Positions 60,663-64,000 of a DNA stretch of 64,000 nucleotides are shown piece after piece; positions within the stretch are counted from its first letter, which is position 1; the number at the start of each line of letters is the position of its first letter. The stretch covers positions 641,001 through 705,000 of the forward strand of contig NZ_CP086235.1 in NCBI RefSeq assembly GCF_023612095.1, given 5' to 3'. Under the pieces are notes generated by a model. The model did no database searches and was not told the DNA's origin. It saw nothing but the letters and a program-made list of their open reading frames with translations. The translations under genes were made by a program, and so were the position numbers. The DNA comes from Cytobacillus firmus. GTDB taxonomy: Bacteria; Bacillota; Bacilli; Bacillales; Cytobacillaceae.

Positions 60663-62042
60663 TTATATATTTTTAGCCATTTCCTCTTTAAATCCGAACA
60701 GCCATGTGAATAGGAAGCCGAATGCATAGGCAATTAATAGGCCAATCAGATACAGTATGATTTGATGGGTGTGAACGAGGAAGGCAAGCGGTATGCCTGA
60801 AACCCCGATGGCTACTGTAGCAATTTTGAAGAACGCCTGGAAAGCGCCGCCGACAGCAGCTCCAAGACATGCTGTCAGGAATGGGCGCCCCAGCGGCAGA
60901 GTAACCCCGAAAATAAGCGGTTCGCCGATTCCGAGTATTCCAACCGGAAGTCCGCCTTTAATGACTCTTTTCAGACGCGCATTTTTTGTCTTGAAATAAA
61001 TGGCGAATGCCGCACCTACCTGGCCTGCGCCGCCCATTGCAAGAATCGGAAGCAGCGGGTCATCGCCGATTGAGTTAATCAATTCCATGTGAACTGGTGT
61101 TAAACCTTGATGCAAACCAGTTACAACTAAAGGAAGGAATGTTCCGGCAAGTACTAATCCAGCCAGGATGCCGCCGACATCAAGTATGCCAAGCAAGCCT
61201 TTAGTAATGATATCTGACAGGAATCCGCCAACAGGCTGCAGGATGAAGAAGGTTGCAAAGCCTGTAATTAATAATGCGAGCGTCGGTGTTACGATTATAT
61301 CAATAGCTGAAGGAACGACTCTGCGGATTCTTTTTTCCAAGAAGGCCACCAATACAGCAGCGAGCATGACTCCGATAAGTCCTCCGCGGCCTGGCACCAG
61401 CGCTTCACCGAATAAAGTGATATTGGCAAGGCCTGGATTGATTAATAGAATACCGGCCGCACCGCCAAGAGCAGGAGATCCTCCAAACTCCTTAGCCGTG
61501 TTAATACCAACAAACACACCCAGGTAACCGAATAAACCCCAGCCAATCAGATCAAGCATTTGCACAAGAGTAGATTCCGGATCTCCGCCTGATTTGATGA
61601 TTACATTATTGATCCCTGCAATCAAACCGGAAGCAACGATAGCCGGGATCAGCGGGATGAAGATACTTGCAATTTTTCGTAAAAACAGCTTGAAAGGTGT
61701 AGCGTTTTTCTCATTGAGTCCGGCTTTCGTCCGGGCTGCCAGACCCTCCAATGAAGTGTCAATCTCTTCTTCATCATCAACGGAAGAAACATTTTTGCCT
61801 GTCATTCTGGAAACTTCGTCAGCTACTTTGGTGACGATTCCTGGTCCCAGTATGATTTGGAGTGTTTCTGCTTCCACAACACCCATAACGCCGTCAATAT
61901 CCTTGATGCCATTCAGATTGACTTTGCTTTCATCGACCGGCTTCACGCGAAGACGGGTCATGCAGGAGGCCAGTTCCGCAATATTGCCGGTGCCGCCCAA
62001 CTGCTCCGTAATCTCTTTCGCCAAACGTTCTTCTTTACGCAT
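60663..62042 (-). CDS. murP: PTS EIIBC component, N-acetylmuramic-acid type
   Basis: Sugar phosphotransferase permease of 459 residues. The N-terminal EIIB domain has the phosphorylated Cys in ELASCMTRLRVKP; the EIIC domain has about ten hydrophobic helices with GINNVIIKSGG and LGIGEPLIFGVTLPLGRPF. No EIIA domain is fused, as in MurP, which borrows EIIA-Glc. Genes for mupG and murQ follow, pointing to MurNAc or MurNAc-GlcNAc uptake. No MurR (RpiR) regulator is present; its promoter has a NagR-type operator and a cre site. Confidence 0.9.
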   Translation of the reverse strand: MRKEERLAKEITEQLGGTGNIAELASCMTRLRVKPVDESKVNLNGIKDIDGVMGVVEAETLQIILGPGIVTKVADEVSRMTGKNVSSVDDEEEIDTSLEGLAARTKAGLNEKNATPFKLFLRKIASIFIPLIPAIVASGLIAGINNVIIKSGGDPESTLVQMLDLIGWGLFGYLGVFVGINTAKEFGGSPALGGAAGILLINPGLANITLFGEALVPGRGGLIGVMLAAVLVAFLEKRIRRVVPSAIDIIVTPTLALLITGFATFFILQPVGGFLSDIITKGLLGILDVGGILAGLVLAGTFLPLVVTGLHQGLTPVHMELINSIGDDPLLPILAMGGAGQVGAAFAIYFKTKNARLKRVIKGGLPVGILGIGEPLIFGVTLPLGRPFLTACLGAAVGGAFQAFFKIATVAIGVSGIPLAFLVHTHQIILYLIGLLIAYAFGFLFTWLFGFKEEMAKNI

Positions 62043-62098
62043 GAGCTTTTCCCCTCTTTTTTTAAAATGAATAAACGTAATAAGAGCTAAAAAATAAA

Positions 62099-62155
62099 TG
62101 AATTCGCTTACATACTCATATTATCAAGGTTAAGTATAGTTGTCTATACCATTTA
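62099..62155 (-). promoter_or_regulatory. murP promoter with dre operator and cre site
   Basis: Minus strand: TAGACA (62146-62141), 17 bases, TAATAT (62123-62118). The dre-like AAATGGTATAGACAA spans the -35 box, as at nagA. Downstream ATGTAAGCGAATTCA (62113-62099) fits the cre consensus WTGNAANCGNWNNCA, suggesting CcpA repression as well. Confidence 0.8.
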
Positions 62156-62390
62156 TATATTTTATATGGGCATGTCACCATATCTATACGCAGAACAATC
62201 CTGAAAATTGTCTTTTTTAAACAGGATTAAGCATATGGGCCTAGTGTTAAATTTTGAAAAAATCGACTTCAGAAATTTGGTTCTGGGTTAAAAAGTGCTA
62301 AAATGAATAAAGTGAAACTTCATGAACTTAAAGAATTAAAGCATATAAAGAGATCATCCGGCAGTGCCAGCATTAAAGGAGGAACCTATT
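62156..62390 (+). other. Intergenic region before hprK
   Basis: Leader of hprK. It contains a second TATCTATACGC fragment weakly like a half dre site near 62180, and an AAAGGAGG ribosome site at 62376. I see no other gene or strong hairpin here. Confidence 0.4.
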
Positions 62391-63326
62391 TTGGTAAAAG
62401 TGCGCACGAAAGATATTATAGAAAAGTTTGGGCTTGAATTGATTGCCGGAGAGGAAGGCATAAACCGGCCGATTACAACGAGTGATATTTCACGTCCTGG
62501 CTTGGAGATGGCAGGTTATTTTGATTATTATCCGGCTGAACGCGTTCAATTGATCGGAAAAACGGAACTGTCTTTCGTTGAAACGTTAACAAATTCTGAG
62601 CGGGAAATCCGGCTTGAACGCCTCTGTACAGATATTACGCCCGGCATAATCGTGACGAGAGGGCTTGATATCCCGGAAGAACTGATTGAAGCAGCCGAGA
62701 GAGAATCAGTTCCGCTGCTTCGCTCCAAGCAAAAAACGACCCGTTTTTCCAGTCTGCTGACCAATTTTCTGGAAAGCAAGCTTGCTCCAACAACAGCTGT
62801 TCACGGCGTCCTTGTTGATATTTATGGGGTAGGAGTGCTGATAACAGGTAAGAGCGGAGTAGGTAAAAGCGAGACGGCACTTGAATTAGTAAAACGCGGA
62901 CACCGCCTTGTTGCAGATGACTGTGTGGAGATCAGGCAGGAAGATGAAGATTATCTGGTGGGAAATTCACCAGAATTGATCGAACATCTGCTTGAAATCC
63001 GCGGTCTCGGCATCATCAATGTAATGACTCTGTTCGGCGCAGGAGCTGTCCGTAGCTATAAAAAAATCTCTGTGGTTATGAATTTGGAGCTGTGGGACCC
63101 GAAAAAACAGTACGATCGTCTCGGCCTTGATGAAGAAAAAATGAAAATCATCGATACGGAGATTACGAAGCTGACCATTCCGGTAAGACCCGGACGAAAT
63201 CTCGCTGTCATCATTGAGGTGGCTGCCATGAATTTCCGCTTAAAGAGAATGGGAATGAATGCGGCGGAACAGTTCACGAACCGCCTTTCAGATGTGATCG
63301 AGGACGGAGACCATGATGATCGTTAA
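62391..63326 (+). CDS. hprK: HPr kinase/phosphorylase
   Basis: Bifunctional enzyme that phosphorylates Ser46 of HPr and Crh, the signal for CcpA-mediated carbon catabolite repression. 311 residues from TTG 62391, close to B. subtilis HprK. The P-loop GKSGVGKSE and following VADDCVEIR, and the signature [16 protein letters not shown], are clear. TTG 62391 has AAAGGAGG upstream; an earlier in-frame start at 62364 precedes that site. It lies next to lgt as usual in Bacillus. Confidence 0.96.
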   Translation: MVKVRTKDIIEKFGLELIAGEEGINRPITTSDISRPGLEMAGYFDYYPAERVQLIGKTELSFVETLTNSEREIRLERLCTDITPGIIVTRGLDIPEELIEAAERESVPLLRSKQKTTRFSSLLTNFLESKLAPTTAVHGVLVDIYGVGVLITGKSGVGKSETALELVKRGHRLVADDCVEIRQEDEDYLVGNSPELIEHLLEIRGLGIINVMTLFGAGAVRSYKKISVVMNLELWDPKKQYDRLGLDEEKMKIIDTEITKLTIPVRPGRNLAVIIEVAAMNFRLKRMGMNAAEQFTNRLSDVIEDGDHDDR

Positions 63327-63350
63327 TCTGTGAAAACAGATCAATCATTT

Positions 63351-63372
63351 TTCAATCAAACGTTTGATTGAA
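63351..63372. promoter_or_regulatory. 22-bp palindrome between hprK and lgt (third AATCAAACGTTTGATT)
   Basis: The 16-bp core AATCAAACGTTTGATT (63354-63369), identical to the two sites before uvrB, is extended by TTC/GAA to a 22-bp perfect palindrome. It may be an operator or a dispersed element. Confidence 0.6.
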
Positions 63373-63448
63373 AGCTGTTAATCCTCACCAGGCTTCAAAA
63401 AAGTATAGATAAAGGGCGCAGCCGCGCTTTTCGAAAGGAAAAGTGATC

Positions 63449-64000
63449 ATGGACAACAATATTCAGCCGTTAGATCCGATTGCCATTTCTCTTGGGCCGA
63501 TTCAGGTCCACTGGTATGGCCTGATTATCGGCCTAGGCATTGCTCTGGCTCTCATTATCGCGATGAGGGAAGGGGAAAAAGGGGACTCCCTAAGGACATC
63601 TTTGCCGATTTAATGCTTTGGGCCATTCCCATTGCGATTATTTCCGCCAGGATCTACTATGTTATTTTTCAATGGGATTTTTATTCGCAGAACCCGGGTG
63701 AAATCATCAAAATATGGAATGGCGGAATTGCCATTCATGGAGCCTTGATTGGTTCTGTCATCACCGCATATGTTTTTGCAAAGAAAAAGAAAATATCGTT
63801 CTGGAAGCTTGCTGATATTGCAGCGCCAAGCATCATTTTGGGGCAGGCAATCGGCCGATGGGGAAACTTTATGAATCAGGAGGCGCACGGGAGGGAAGTC
63901 AGCCGGGCGTTCCTGGAGAATATGCATCTTCCTGAATTTATCATTAACCAAATGTATATTAACGGAGCTTATTATCATCCGACTTTTTTATATGAATCCA
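63449..64000 (+). pseudogene. lgt: Prolipoprotein diacylglyceryl transferase (partial; apparent 1-base frameshift)
   Basis: Membrane enzyme that moves diacylglycerol to the lipobox Cys of prolipoproteins. Reading starts at ATG 63449 behind AAAGGA ([20 protein letters not shown]) and stops at 63611 after LRTSLPI. The correct protein continues in another frame: [29 protein letters not shown], then IHGALIG and the signature [14 protein letters not shown]. One extra base in A5G4 (63576-63584) restores the frame. The gene runs off the window at 64000. The lipoproteins encoded here (DctP, CccB, MetQ) need this enzyme, so an assembly indel is the more likely explanation. Confidence 0.88.

Overview
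The window is about 64 kb of a low-to-moderate G+C, endospore-forming Bacillaceae chromosome (Bacillus sensu lato, perhaps Cytobacillus-like; the species is inference). The backbone order matches the Bacillus subtilis prfB to lgt region: prfB, yvjA, cccB, ftsE, ftsX, ctpB, minJ, csbA, uvrB, uvrA, yvlABCD, nagR/nagB/nagA, hprK, lgt. An alpha/beta-type spore protein gene and a PAS sensor kinase fit a spore former.

Layout. (1) 1-1054: 3' part of prfB; the first bases are its programmed +1 frameshift site. (2) About 1028-26304: a roughly 25-kb metabolic island between prfB and yvjA, bounded by a perfect 24-bp direct repeat of the prfB 3' end. It carries two TRAP transporters, a LarA-like nickel-pincer racemase/epimerase, a YjhG/YagF-type dehydratase, an IclR regulator, a KdaD-like FAH dehydratase, a split UxaA-type dehydratase, ketoglutarate semialdehyde dehydrogenase, D-galactonate dehydratase, a DapA-family enzyme, an unidentified protein, a D-2-hydroxyacid dehydrogenase, a second FAH protein, KDG kinase and KDPG aldolase. 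The LarB/LarC/LarE maturation genes and a NiCoT-like nickel transporter follow. (3) 26.4-35 kb: coiled-coil repeat protein, yvjA, cccB, ftsEX, an EnvC-like M23 hydrolase, ctpB, minJ. (4) 35-44.6 kb: AI-2E family permease, NRDE protein, PAS histidine kinase, two tandem SAM riboswitches before metNIQ, an M20 amidohydrolase, SASP, csbA. (5) 44.6-55.6 kb: LexA-controlled uvrBA, a GDSL lipase, a Bacillaceae intergenic repeat, yvlABCD, an IS3-family element sitting in the loop of the yvlD terminator, and a cell-wall amidase. (6) 55.7-64 kb: amino-sugar genes on the minus strand (murP-mupG-murQ, nagA-nagB-nagR) with matching NagR-type operators on both promoters, then hprK and the start of lgt.

How it fits together. 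The island looks like a self-contained sugar-acid module. TRAP systems import acids. The LarA-like enzyme could epimerise C2 using the nickel-pincer cofactor that the lar genes make. Pentonates could go through dehydratase, KdaD-type dehydratase and semialdehyde dehydrogenase to 2-oxoglutarate (Weimberg-like). Galactonate/gluconate could go through DgoD, KDG kinase and KDPG aldolase to pyruvate and glyceraldehyde 3-phosphate. Substrates are inferred, not shown.

Caution. Five genes (dctP2, uxaA2, the second FAH gene, mupG, lgt) each appear to lack one base in or beside a homopolymer. Their common form suggests assembly indels as much as real gene decay.
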